Assembly (NCBI GenBank): GCA_009838515.1
Contig: VXRL01000033.1
Span: forward strand, 1 to 64,000
Length of the DNA: 64,000 nt
Direction: 5' to 3'
From: Terriglobia bacterium
GTDB taxonomy: Bacteria > Acidobacteriota > Terriglobia > Bryobacterales > UBA6623
In this document: positions 32,889 through 43,000 of the stretch, piece after piece
How the letters are laid out: every line of letters starts with the position of its first letter
Numbering within the stretch: the first letter of the stretch is position 1
Program-made: the position numbers and the translations under genes
The notes under the pieces: model-generated
What the model saw: only the letters and a program-made list of their open reading frames with translations
Databases searched by the model: none
Told to the model about the DNA's origin: nothing

Positions 32889-35564
32889 TCAGGTCGGCGC
32901 TCCCGTCACGATCGCCTTTGCGACGACCTTCTTGGCCGAGCTCGCTGTGGCGAGGATCGTCTCTCCCGGCGCGACTCCCGCCAGCCCGCGCAGCGTGAGC
33001 CTCCCGTCGGCCGCGGTTCGCGCGCCGCGCAACGGCCGGCCGTCCAGCGACGACAGCAGCACGTCAGCGTCAGGCAGGAGCTTTACGGCGGGCAACGAGC
33101 AGGTGGGCGCCCGTCCGGTGCTCGATGCGCTGGCTTCGACCTGGCCGCCGCCGCGAGGCGTCTCGTCGGGCGGATCGACAAGATTGCGCACGCGCAGGCC
33201 GATTTGCGGATCGTCGCCGCGCGGGTCGAATTCCATCTCGAGGAAGTTCCAGTAGAAGGGCCCGTCGAGCTTGCGCAGGTCCGGAGTGTCGTAGCTCTGG
33301 TGATACAGCGCCTTAACCTCCAGATCGCGGCCATCGAAGTCCTTCATGCGCGGCCCGAAACCCTGCTTGACCCCGCGCCCGCCGCTTCGCCCGATCGGAC
33401 CGAACGAGCACTCGTACACCCGTTGCTCGAGGTTGAGCAGGATCATTCCGACGTGCACGTCTCCGTAGACGCTGACCACGCCGTCGCGCGAGCCCAGCAC
33501 TTCGAGCACACGATCGGCCCCGGCCGAGACCCAGCCGGCATAGTCCGCCGCGACCCGGTCGCGCTGGCCGAGTTCCGTCTTGGCGTCCGGGCGACGACCG
33601 TTCCCGATCCAGATCGTGTGCATGCCGTTGATACCCGTCAGGCAGATCAGAGGAGAGGAATCGGTGCGGATCGTCTCGCGCAGCCACGAGAACTGCTCCT
33701 CGCCAAGCAAGCTCCGCGTGACGTCGCTTCGGTGGTAAAGGCTTTGTTTCTCACCCCAGCCTTGGTCGTCCCAAATGTTGGTGTCTTGGCTGGAGCGCCA
33801 CAGGCGTGAGTCCAAGATCAGCAGGCTGAAATCGCGATCCGGCATCTTCCAGCGCCGCCACTTCTTCGGGTTCACGGTGGGCGACGGCGACTCGTCTCCA
33901 GTGATCAAGTGATGCACGATCTGGAAATTGCGCCGCATGTAGTCGCGATCTTGGCCCAGATCCTCGTGGGTCCGGATGGCAATCTGCTCGGGGCCCTTGA
34001 CGTCGTCCATGCCGTAGTCGTGATCGCCGGGGTTGATGGTGTTCCAGTGGCGCATCATCTGCCAGCGCGTGGTCGGGCCGCACAGCGTCGTCGTGACGAT
34101 CTTGTAGGCGTCGTCAGGAGATGGGGGGTAGAGCAGCAGCTCCATGTACCAGACGTCGTCCTCCCACATCATGACTTGGAAGTTGTAGTCCTCTAGGTGC
34201 TGATAGGCCAGCGGCGTGGGCTGGTCGTGGACGAAGAACCCGCCGCCCGGCCCGGCATCGGGGAGCTTCGGTCCGCCTCCGTGAATGGCGTGGCAGGAGA
34301 GTCCGCAGAGCTTGTAGGGCGGGGCCAGTCGCGGCAGGCGCCCGACGTAGTCGCCGCTGGATGGCACCTCTCCGACTTGGCCGGTCCCAATGCCCACGGC
34401 ATCGCTCCCCAAGCGGGGGTCGGACGTCACGTTCACCCCGTCCTTCCAGATCGTGTAGTACAGATCAGTGTCGGCCGGGTTGCGCGGCAGCGTTGCCTCG
34501 ATCACAGCCGTGCTGCGGCGGAAGTCATTGCTGACGATCGGCGCAGTTCCGGCCGCTGGGACCGCGTCCCAGCCGTCCGGCGGGTTGGGCGAGTCGGCTA
34601 CGCGCAATACAGCCTCGTTCCCGTCGCTGCGGAAAATGGACATGAACCGAACTTGCCACTTGCCGTCGCGCTGCTGGAGCGTGTCGCCCAGGGCGTAGCA
34701 CACGTGGCATTGGTTGAGCGCGGGAGAGAGCGGCGCGTTCTGGCCGGGCTCGACCGTGAAACCGGAGACTTCAAAGTCCAGCAGCCCTTGCCCGGCCATG
34801 CCGACGAAGCCTGCCAGCCGCTCGGCACGGTCGACGTCTTCCAGTTCGAGCGTGATCGGCGGCCGAGCGTTCACCGTAAGCGACGCCTTGAGCGTGGCAT
34901 GGTTCGCATCCGACCCGGATACATCCACGTCGATCACGAATTGATCGCCCGGAGAGGGCTTGGGCGCACGCTCCAGTGCGACCACCGTGTCGGAGCCGTG
35001 CTCGCGGATGCTGAAGTAGCCGTCGTCTGTCCAAGCCGCGATCCAGGCCGCCTTCCCGCCGTTGCCACCGAACCCATAGGACTCGTAGAGGGTGGACGAG
35101 CCGAAAGCGACGCCGAGCCGGCCATAGCCGGGCGTGTACATCTTCCATTTGCGGTCGTCCCCTTCCAGTGGCCCATGCGCCTCGGCGACCACCCGGCCGT
35201 CGATGCGCAGCTTGTAGTTGCCCTCCAGCCTCCACTGCCTGTGAAAGATCAAGCCGGGAGGCAGGGACGGGTCGTAATCGACCGGCATGCTGTAGCCGCC
35301 CATGCGCTCCCCGTGGGTCTCGTAGTGGTAGGGGAACCCCGTGTTGCGGGCCCGGTCACCGAAGCTGTGGATGCGCCGGCGCAGAGCCTTGCCGCGCAAC
35401 TCCCAATAGCCCGGGTTTAGCGATTCCCACTCGTCACCGTGGTAGAGCGAATCGGGCTGGTCGAAGTTGACAGTGTGGGCGGTGGCTGTTGGCTTGGTCG
35501 CGAGGGCGGCCGTGCTCGCCGCCGCTGCTCTCAGGAAGGTTCTGCGGTCTACGGGGGTTCCCAT
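32889..35564 (-). CDS. Tat-exported PhoD-like metallophosphatase-related protein, large, function unknown
   Basis: Exported protein of 891 residues. A Tat signal (DRRTFLRAAAASTAALA) opens it. The first third contains a beta-sandwich of the kind found in secreted lectin-like domains (WIAAWTDDGYFSIREHG). The middle and C-terminal parts resemble PhoD-type alkaline phosphatases: MMRHWNTINPGDHDYGMDD, LLILDSRLWRSSQD, LLGEEQFSWLRETI, and VVSVYGDVHVGMI. Clean metal-ligand sets were not all identified, so catalytic activity is uncertain. The C-terminus adds an Ig-like segment (LPDADVLLSSLDGRPL). It converges on infC with a four-base gap. I place it near PhoD with moderate confidence only. Confidence 0.75.
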   Translation of the reverse strand: MGTPVDRRTFLRAAAASTAALATKPTATAHTVNFDQPDSLYHGDEWESLNPGYWELRGKALRRRIHSFGDRARNTGFPYHYETHGERMGGYSMPVDYDPSLPPGLIFHRQWRLEGNYKLRIDGRVVAEAHGPLEGDDRKWKMYTPGYGRLGVAFGSSTLYESYGFGGNGGKAAWIAAWTDDGYFSIREHGSDTVVALERAPKPSPGDQFVIDVDVSGSDANHATLKASLTVNARPPITLELEDVDRAERLAGFVGMAGQGLLDFEVSGFTVEPGQNAPLSPALNQCHVCYALGDTLQQRDGKWQVRFMSIFRSDGNEAVLRVADSPNPPDGWDAVPAAGTAPIVSNDFRRSTAVIEATLPRNPADTDLYYTIWKDGVNVTSDPRLGSDAVGIGTGQVGEVPSSGDYVGRLPRLAPPYKLCGLSCHAIHGGGPKLPDAGPGGGFFVHDQPTPLAYQHLEDYNFQVMMWEDDVWYMELLLYPPSPDDAYKIVTTTLCGPTTRWQMMRHWNTINPGDHDYGMDDVKGPEQIAIRTHEDLGQDRDYMRRNFQIVHHLITGDESPSPTVNPKKWRRWKMPDRDFSLLILDSRLWRSSQDTNIWDDQGWGEKQSLYHRSDVTRSLLGEEQFSWLRETIRTDSSPLICLTGINGMHTIWIGNGRRPDAKTELGQRDRVAADYAGWVSAGADRVLEVLGSRDGVVSVYGDVHVGMILLNLEQRVYECSFGPIGRSGGRGVKQGFGPRMKDFDGRDLEVKALYHQSYDTPDLRKLDGPFYWNFLEMEFDPRGDDPQIGLRVRNLVDPPDETPRGGGQVEASASSTGRAPTCSLPAVKLLPDADVLLSSLDGRPLRGARTAADGRLTLRGLAGVAPGETILATASSAKKVVAKAIVTGAPT

Positions 35565-35646
35565 TGCGGCGGCATTTTAGCAAGTCCGCCCTTCGGAGCC
35601 TGTTCGAGGAGCAGTGCTCTTGGGATAATGCGGTGCGGTCCAAGCC

Positions 35647-37137
35647 ATGTCGTCCAATCGCACTAACCTGCCCTTGACGTTGCTATGGATGAGTCCGGGA
35701 TGCGTCCGGGGCGCGCTGCTCGCATTGCTAGCCGCATCTGCGGGATGTTCCGGCGGATTGCGCGACACCGCTGCCAGAGATGCTCCTCCCAACTTCGTCT
35801 GGATTCTGGCCGACGATCTTGGCTATGGCGACTTGGGCTCGTACGGGCAGGAGCGGATCCAGACGCCGCACCTTGACCGCATGGCAGAGGAGGGCATGCG
35901 CTTCACCGACGCGTATGCCGGCTTCACGGTCTGCGCACCGTCCCGCAGCGTGCTCATGACCGGCCAGCACACCGGCCACACCCGAGTCCGTCGCAACGGC
36001 AGCCCCGGACTGTGGGACGAAGACGTGACCGTCGCCGAATTGCTCAAGGCCGAAGGCTACGCCACGGCCCTGATCGGCAAGTGGGGGCTGGGGATGGAAG
36101 ATTCCCCCGGGGCGCCGTGGAGGCAGGGGTTTGACCACTCTTACGGCTATCTCAGTCAAGGCCACGCGCACAATTACTATCCGGAATTCTTGATGCGCAA
36201 CGCCGAACGGGTGCCGCTGCGCAACGTGGTGCAGCGATCCGGGCGCTACACCGGCATGAGCGGTGTCGCCACGGAGCGAGTTGACTATTCGCACGATCTG
36301 ATGATGGGCGAAGCTCTGAGTTGGCTCGAGTCGAACGCCACAAGCGCATTCTTTCTCTATCTGGCGCTGACGATTCCGCACGCTAACAACGAAGCCGGCA
36401 ATCGCGACGGGGGAGGGGATCCTGGGATCGCCAACGTGACGGCGGACCTAGGCCAGCACCGCGAGCGGGTCGGCATGGAAGTTCCGGACGCTGGGCAGTA
36501 TCAGGGAGAGGACTGGCCCGGCCCGCAAAAGGGGACCGCCGCGATGATCAGCCGCCTTGACGAGGGCGTGGGCCAGGTTTTCGCAGCTCTACAGAGGCTT
36601 GGTGTCGACGAGCGTACCGTGGTGTTCTTCAGTTCTGACAACGGGCCGCACGCTGAGGGCGGGAATGATCCCTTCTTCTTCGACTCCAATGGCCCGCTGC
36701 AGGGTTACAAGCGGAGCCTGCATGATGGCGGCATCCGCGTGCCAACGATCGTGCGCTGGCCGGGACGCGTGAGGGCAGGATCGGTCAGCGATTTCCCGTG
36801 GTACTTCGCGGACTTCCTGCCTACCGTGGCGGACATCGCCGGATTCGAGATGCCCGACGGCATTGACGGTACCAGTATCCTGCCGGTGCTGCTGGAAACA
36901 GGCGCGTCCAGCGAGGATCGCTTCCTGTACTGGGGCGGGACGACAGGTCGAGCCGAGGCCGTGCGATGGGGCCGGTGGAAGGCCGTGCGGGAAGCCCCCG
37001 ACCAGCCCCTCGAGCTCTTCGACCTTGCCAGCGACATTGGCGAGGAGCGCGATGTGTCGGCCGAGCGCGAGGAGATCGTCAGGGAGATCCTGGCGTATTT
37101 GGAATCGGCCGTAACCGCACTGCCCGCCAGCGAGTAG
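35647..37137 (+). CDS. Lipoprotein arylsulfatase, Cys-type
   Basis: Sulfate ester hydrolase of 496 residues. The N-terminus carries a hydrophobic segment ending in a lipobox-like site (LLAASAGC34), so it is probably anchored to a membrane. Metal ligands are in WILADDLGYGDLGSYG; the formylglycine signature is C96-A-P-S-R, followed by LMTGQHTGHTRVRRN. The downstream GLWDEDVTVAELLKAEGY, IGKWGLG and FFSSDNGPH are typical of arylsulfatase A-like enzymes. Single gene divergent from the PhoD-like gene and 156 bases ahead of the metal-efflux operon. Substrate unknown. Confidence 0.93.
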   Translation: MSSNRTNLPLTLLWMSPGCVRGALLALLAASAGCSGGLRDTAARDAPPNFVWILADDLGYGDLGSYGQERIQTPHLDRMAEEGMRFTDAYAGFTVCAPSRSVLMTGQHTGHTRVRRNGSPGLWDEDVTVAELLKAEGYATALIGKWGLGMEDSPGAPWRQGFDHSYGYLSQGHAHNYYPEFLMRNAERVPLRNVVQRSGRYTGMSGVATERVDYSHDLMMGEALSWLESNATSAFFLYLALTIPHANNEAGNRDGGGDPGIANVTADLGQHRERVGMEVPDAGQYQGEDWPGPQKGTAAMISRLDEGVGQVFAALQRLGVDERTVVFFSSDNGPHAEGGNDPFFFDSNGPLQGYKRSLHDGGIRVPTIVRWPGRVRAGSVSDFPWYFADFLPTVADIAGFEMPDGIDGTSILPVLLETGASSEDRFLYWGGTTGRAEAVRWGRWKAVREAPDQPLELFDLASDIGEERDVSAEREEIVREILAYLESAVTALPASE

Positions 37138-37293
37138 CTAGTTCGGCGACTCGCGGCAATGCGGGTGCGAGGGCAGGCGCGTCGGCACGCCGATGCAGGC
37201 ATATCGCCTCATCGGTGGCATGGTCAGCGGGCAAATTTGACGCGACACTGCTAACCTGCATTCGCCGCTGCATCGCGGCCATTGGTGGATTGC

Positions 37294-38517
37294 ATGATCG
37301 TTCGATCACGATGTTTCCTGCGCGTTCCCACTTTGGCGCTCTGCTTGGCGCTCGCTGGGTCGGCACTAGCGCTGACCGAGAGAGAGGCGCTCGAGCTGCT
37401 GCGCGCCAGCCCCTATAGTCGCCAGCTCCGCGCCGAGGCGGAGATTGCGAGAGTTGGTGCGGAGCGCCAGAAGATCTACCCGAATCCTGCCGTGAGCGCG
37501 ACGCTTGAGGGAGCCGGCCGCACGGACTTCCTGATGTTCGAGCAAGCCATTCCCATGAACGGCCGGCGGTCTCTGCTTTACGAGGCAGCAGAGTCGGGGG
37601 CAAGGGCTGCGATGTCGAGCGCGGACCACACGTTGCGGCAGGTCGAAGCCGCGTTGCGCCGTTCCTTTTATCGGCTTGTTTACCTGCAGGTTCGCGCGCA
37701 GATGGCGAGGGAGCACATTGCAGAGTCGGAAAAACTCCTCCGCATACTGCGCGAACGGGAGGCAGCCGGCGAAGGGTCGAAGTTCGACCGCCTGCAGGGG
37801 GAACGCGAGATCGTCGAACAAGAGACCGATCTGGCCCAGATCGATGTCATGATGGGTGAGGCACGCGCTGAGCTAGCACGCTACCTCGGCGACGCCGTGA
37901 GTCCAGCGAGGCTGGCGGCGGACGGGACGCTTGCCCCCGGCTTCGACCTGCCCCTGCTTCGAGAGGCCCTCGCCGCAGGTTTGGGTGCCCGCGGAGACTA
38001 TCGCGTCGAGGCCGAACGCCTCGAGCAGTTGCGACTCGAAGATGAGGCCGCACAGCGCTTGCGCATTCCGAACCCGGTTGTCTCCGGTGGAGTGAAGAGG
38101 GCCGAGGTGGCCGGCCAGTTCGTGACCGGCCCCGTAGTCGGTGTGTCCGTAGATCTGCCCATCTTCCGCAAGGGGCGTGTTGAGCGCGCCGTGGCTGCAG
38201 CCAAGACGATCCGGACGCAGGAGCGTCGGAGCGCGCTCGAGCGCCAGATTCTGGCGGAAGTGCGCTCTTCCCACGACGCTCTGCGTTTGCACCGGCAGAT
38301 GGCCCGGGACTACAGGTTGCAGTCCGAACAGCGCGTGCAAGAACTGGCAGAAATTGCCGAGGTCGCATACAGGGAGGGAGAGTTGGGCATCCTGGATCTG
38401 CTGGAGACCCGACGCGTCGCCCACAGGGCGCGGCTTCAGCAGTTGGAACTCGATGCCACCGCGAAACTGGCCGAGGTTGAATTCGACCGCAGCGTCGCCA
38501 AGGAGCTGTTGCCATGA
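37294..38517 (+). CDS. CzcC/TolC-like outer-membrane efflux channel
   Basis: Outer-membrane factor of a tripartite metal exporter, 407 residues. A signal peptide (LALCLALAGSALA) leads into the two-fold repeat of long helices typical of TolC family proteins: EREALELLRASPYSRQL, then YPNPAVSATLEG and the second repeat IPNPVVSGGVKR with VSVDLPIFRKGRVE. ATG 37294 is preferred over the TTG at 37282 because GGTGG lies at good distance. Its stop overlaps the adaptor start (ATGA), so the three efflux genes form one operon. Confidence 0.92.
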   Translation: MIVRSRCFLRVPTLALCLALAGSALALTEREALELLRASPYSRQLRAEAEIARVGAERQKIYPNPAVSATLEGAGRTDFLMFEQAIPMNGRRSLLYEAAESGARAAMSSADHTLRQVEAALRRSFYRLVYLQVRAQMAREHIAESEKLLRILREREAAGEGSKFDRLQGEREIVEQETDLAQIDVMMGEARAELARYLGDAVSPARLAADGTLAPGFDLPLLREALAAGLGARGDYRVEAERLEQLRLEDEAAQRLRIPNPVVSGGVKRAEVAGQFVTGPVVGVSVDLPIFRKGRVERAVAAAKTIRTQERRSALERQILAEVRSSHDALRLHRQMARDYRLQSEQRVQELAEIAEVAYREGELGILDLLETRRVAHRARLQQLELDATAKLAEVEFDRSVAKELLP

Positions 38518-40058
38518 CTAGGCTCCGTGCGGTCGTTGTGCTTTTTCTGGCCACATGCGGGGGCGTTCCGCCGGAACCTGTGGATGAAGCACCGCCTGAC
38601 CTGCGGGAATCGGTCGAGGTGACTCGTTGGTCGGCCCGGTCTGAGCTGTTCATGGAATACCCGGAGCTGCAAGTTGGCAGCAGCTCGAGGTTTGCAGTCC
38701 ATCTCACTGATCTAGAGTCGTTTCGGCCGCTTGAGGCTGGCAGTGTCGCGGTGGAGTTGGATCACGGCGACGGCACCTTGGAGCGGTTCGCTGTTGACGT
38801 CCCGAGCCAGCCGGGAATCTTCGGTATCACTGTTCGGCCTGAGCGGGCGGGCACGCCGTCGCTGGCAGTTCGAGTCCAATCGCCTGCAATGCAAGATCTT
38901 CACCAACTCGGCTTGGTCCGCGTCCTCGGGGAGTCCGCGAGGTTTGATCCGCCGGGCTCTGGCCCCGATGTAGCGGACGCAACGGCCACGATCGCATTCT
39001 TGAAGGAACAGCAGTGGACCATGGAGTTCGCGACCCAGCTCGTGGAAGGCTCGGCGATGCAACAGAGCTTGCGCGTGCCAGCGATGGTCGAGCCACGCAG
39101 CGGTGGGCGTCTAGTGGTGACGGCCCCGGTGGCGGGGCGACTGTTGGCTTCCGTTCGCATGCCGGGCTTGGGAGCGGCGGTCCAGCGCGGCGAATTGCTG
39201 GGCGAGATCGTCCCGCACTGGGCCGGGCCGCCTGACCGCACGGCCCTCCAACTCGCTATCGACGAGGCCGAGGTGGCCTCGGAAGCTGCCAGGCGGCAAC
39301 GCCAGCGGGCGGAGCGCCTACTCGCAGTGGGCGCTGTGCCCGAACGGCGGCTGGAAGATGCCAAAGCCGACGAAGCGGTCGCTCTCGCCCGCCTCACCGC
39401 GGCCGATCGGCGCATGGCCCACTACGAAGCGTCGCGGCGCGACGATCCGCACAAGGATTCACTCTCGTCGTTCTCCGTAAGGGCGCACCTAGAGGGCGTA
39501 GTGACCGCCGTGCATGCAACCGAGGGTGCCCATGTCGAGGAGGGCGATGTTCTGCTGGAAATTGCGGCGACCGAAATGGTGCATGTCTCCGCGGCGATTC
39601 CCGAAGCCAGGGCTGCTGTGCTGCGGAGCCTCAAGGGCGCCGAAATCGAGCTGTCGGATGGCGCCACAGTTCTGCCGGTGAGGGCGCTCGTGTCGACCGC
39701 GATGGTCGTGGATCCGCAGACCAGGACTCTCAAGGCCACCTATCTGGTTGACAATTCGGGGCGGCAATTAGCGATTGGCCAGTCTGTCATCGTCCGGCTG
39801 TTCACCGCGCACACAGTAGATGCGCCCGCCGTGCCGGACTCGGCATTGGTCGATGACGGGGGCCGCACGGTCGTGTACTTGCAGACAGGCGGCGAGGCGT
39901 TCGAGCGACGCCAAGTCGAGCTCGGCAATCGGATGGGCCAGAACGTACAGGTCACCGCCGGCTTGCGAGTTGGCGAGAGAGTCGTCACAAAGGGCGCGTA
40001 TCTACTGCGCCTGTCCTCGCTGTCACCCCGAGCGCCGTCGCATGGCCACGTTCATTGA
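38514..40058 (+). CDS. CzcB/CusB-like RND periplasmic adaptor, lipoprotein
   Basis: Periplasmic adaptor of 514 residues connecting the RND pump with the outer-membrane channel. It begins with a lipobox-like signal (VVLFLATC). An extra N-terminal beta-domain (about 30-145, WSARSELFMEYPELQVGSSS) precedes the usual lipoyl, hairpin and barrel parts: VTAPVAGRLLASVRMPGLG, the coiled-coil hairpin around 245-320, HLEGVVTAVHATEGAHVEEGD split by a glycine, and a membrane-proximal domain. The C-terminal SHGHVH could bind metal. The N-terminal extension is seen in other heavy-metal adaptors. Translationally coupled to the channel gene; the pump gene starts four bases after its stop. Confidence 0.92.
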   Translation: MTRLRAVVVLFLATCGGVPPEPVDEAPPDLRESVEVTRWSARSELFMEYPELQVGSSSRFAVHLTDLESFRPLEAGSVAVELDHGDGTLERFAVDVPSQPGIFGITVRPERAGTPSLAVRVQSPAMQDLHQLGLVRVLGESARFDPPGSGPDVADATATIAFLKEQQWTMEFATQLVEGSAMQQSLRVPAMVEPRSGGRLVVTAPVAGRLLASVRMPGLGAAVQRGELLGEIVPHWAGPPDRTALQLAIDEAEVASEAARRQRQRAERLLAVGAVPERRLEDAKADEAVALARLTAADRRMAHYEASRRDDPHKDSLSSFSVRAHLEGVVTAVHATEGAHVEEGDVLLEIAATEMVHVSAAIPEARAAVLRSLKGAEIELSDGATVLPVRALVSTAMVVDPQTRTLKATYLVDNSGRQLAIGQSVIVRLFTAHTVDAPAVPDSALVDDGGRTVVYLQTGGEAFERRQVELGNRMGQNVQVTAGLRVGERVVTKGAYLLRLSSLSPRAPSHGHVH

Positions 40059-40061
40059 CGC

Positions 40062-43000
40062 ATGCTGGATTCGCTGATCCGTTGGTCGCTGGCAAATCGC
40101 ACGCTGGTCTTGGCTGTATCCGGCGGTGTTCTGGCTTGGGGCGGGTTCGCGGTCTCGCAGCTCCCAGTCGAGGTGTTGCCGGACCTGACGGCTCCGACGG
40201 TATCGGTCATCACGGAGCATCCCGGCTTGGCCCCGGTAGACATGGAGCGGCTGGTCACGTTCCCGGTCGAGACCGCGCTTAACGGAGCGCCTAGCTTGCG
40301 GCGCGTGCGCTCGGCGACCGCCGCGGGCGTGAGCGTGGTGTGGGCCGAGTTCGACTGGGGAGAGGATACCTACCTTACCCGGCAGATGGTGGCCGAACGC
40401 CTAGGCCTCGCGGCGAAGAACTTGCCGCCGACGGCCTCTCAGCCAGCGCTTGGGCCGACCGCTTCCATCATGGGGGAGATCCTTTTTATCGCCCTGACGT
40501 CTGACCGCCATGACGATGTGGAATTGCGCACGGTCGCCGATACGGTGATCCGCCGCGGCATCCTGGCCGTACCGGGAGTGGCCCAGGTCACCCCCCTGGG
40601 TGGTGGCCGCAAGCAGTACCAAGTGCTCCTTGCCCCCGACAGGCTGAAGTCGTACGGCGTGTCGCTGACAGAAGTCGAGGCGGCGCTGGCAGCGGGAAGC
40701 TCGAACACTTCGGCGGGTTTCCAGACCCACCTCGGCCACGAGCATCTCCTTCGAGGCATCGGTCGCTTCGTCGGATGGCAGCAGATCCGGGACGCGGTCG
40801 TGCGGTCTTCGAACGTGGTTCCGATTCAGGTCAGCGATCTGGGGGAGGTCCGGATCGACGCCGCGCAGCGGAGGGGTGCTGCGGCACTCAACGGCGAAGC
40901 TGCGGTGATCGTAGGAGTTCGCAAACAGCCCAACACGAACACGCTTGCGCTCACCGAGAGAGTCGAGGCCCGCATTCGCGCGCTCGAGCCTGCCTTGCCC
41001 GAGGGCATGCGGATTCACGGCCGGGTCTTGCGTCAGGCGGACTTCGTGGAAGCCGCAATCTCGAACCTCGAGGAAGCGCTGAGCTTCGGAGGCCTGCTCG
41101 TAGTCGTCGTGGTCATCGTGTTTCTGGGCAGTTGGCGGGCCAGCGCCATCGCCTTGTTTGCGATTCCGTTTTCTCTGGGAGTCACGTTCATCGGACTGAA
41201 GGTTCTCGGCCTGTCCATCAACGGCATGACCCTAGGCGGGATCGCGATCGCTATCGGAGCGTTGGTCGACGATGCCCTGATCGATGTCGAAAACGTTGTC
41301 CGCCGCCTGCGCCAGAACGCGGCCCGCCCGCTCGAGGAGCGGCTGCCGACGCTGCAGGTCGTGTTTCGGGCCAGCAGCGAGATTCGCGGTTCCATCGTCT
41401 TCGCAACGTTGATCGTCGTGCTGGTTTTCTCCCCTCTCTTCGCACTTGAAAGCGTCGAGGGTATGTTACTGCGTCCGCTAGGGATTGCCTACATCGTCGC
41501 GATTCTCGCCTCGTTGCTTGTAGCGCTAACCGTGACGCCGGCGCTCTGCTCGGTCCTGTTGCCCCGGTCGCGGTCGATCTCGCAGGTTGGCGGGTGGGCC
41601 TTGGTAGGCTGGCTGCGGCGGCTGTATGAGCCGATCTTGCGCTGGGGCCTGGACCATGCGGCCGTGGTCTTGTCGGTCGCGCTGTTATTGGTCGCGGCTG
41701 CGCTTGCGGGTCTGCAAGATGTCGGGCGGAGGTTCTTGCCGGAGCTGAACGAAGGCAGTCTGACGATCAGCGCCGCGACGGTGCCTGGCACGAGCTTGAG
41801 GGACTCCGATCGCCTCGGGGCGGCGCTGGAGAGGATTCTGCTCAGCGTTCCCGGTGTCGTCTCGACCGGGCGCCGCACGGGAAGAGCCGAAGCCGACGAG
41901 CATTTGCAGGGGGTGGAGTCGTCCGAGATCGACGTCCGGCTCGACTTGCGAATCCGTTCCAAGGAAGAGGTTGTTGCGGAGATCCGCGATCGAGCCTCAC
42001 TCATTCCCGGGACCAATATCAATGTCGGCCAGCCGATCTCGCATCGCATCGACCACATGCTCTCGGGGACGCGGGCGAGTGTTGCGGTGAAGATCTTCGG
42101 CGGCGAACTCGATGTCCTGCGGGCCCTGGCGGAGCAGGTCCAGGCCGCGATGCGCAGTATACCGAGCGTTATCGATCTGGCGTCGGACCGCCAGGCCGAC
42201 GTGCCAGTGTTGACGGTGCGCTTCCGTCGCGACGATCTGGCGCGCTACGGAGTACCGGCCGGCCAAGCCGCCGATGCCCTGCGCACGGTCTTTTTGGGAA
42301 ACGAAGTGGGGGCAGTCTTCGAGGGCGACGTGCCGGTTCCCATCGTGGTGCGTTACGCGGCAGCCAGCGGCGAAGAGATCGAGACCGTCCGACAGACGCT
42401 GATTGACACGCCATCCGGTGCCAGAGTGCCGCTCTCAGCCGTTGCTGACATTCGAGAAGATCGCAGCCCCAACATGGTGACCCGCGAGGGCGTGCAACGG
42501 AAGATCGTAGTCTCGTGCAATGTGGCTGGCGAAGATCTGCGCGGAGCCGTGAATCAAATCCAACAGGCTGTAGCCGCCAGCGTAGAGCTGCCCCAGGGCT
42601 ACCGGATCGAGTACGGAGGCCAGTTCGAGAGCGAGGCCCGGGCGACCCGGAGGATGCTGCTGTTGGGCGCGCTGGCGATCGGCGGCATCTTGGTTCTGCT
42701 GGTGACGGCCCTGGAGTCCCTGGCCGACGCGCTCATCGTCATGTGCAATCTGCCCTTGGCACTTGTGGGGGGAGTGGCTGGTGTGTATGTCGGAGGGGGT
42801 GTTCTGTCGGTGGCTTCGCTGATCGGATTCATCACTCTCTTCGGAATTGCCGTTCGCAATGGAATCATGTTGCTGGCGCACATCAGGCGGCTAATGGCCG
42901 AGGAAGGTATCGCAGACCTGAGGCAGGCGGTGATTCGCGGTTCTTCGGAGCGACTCGCGCCCATCCTGATGACGGCCGTCTCCACGGGCATTGCCCTGCT

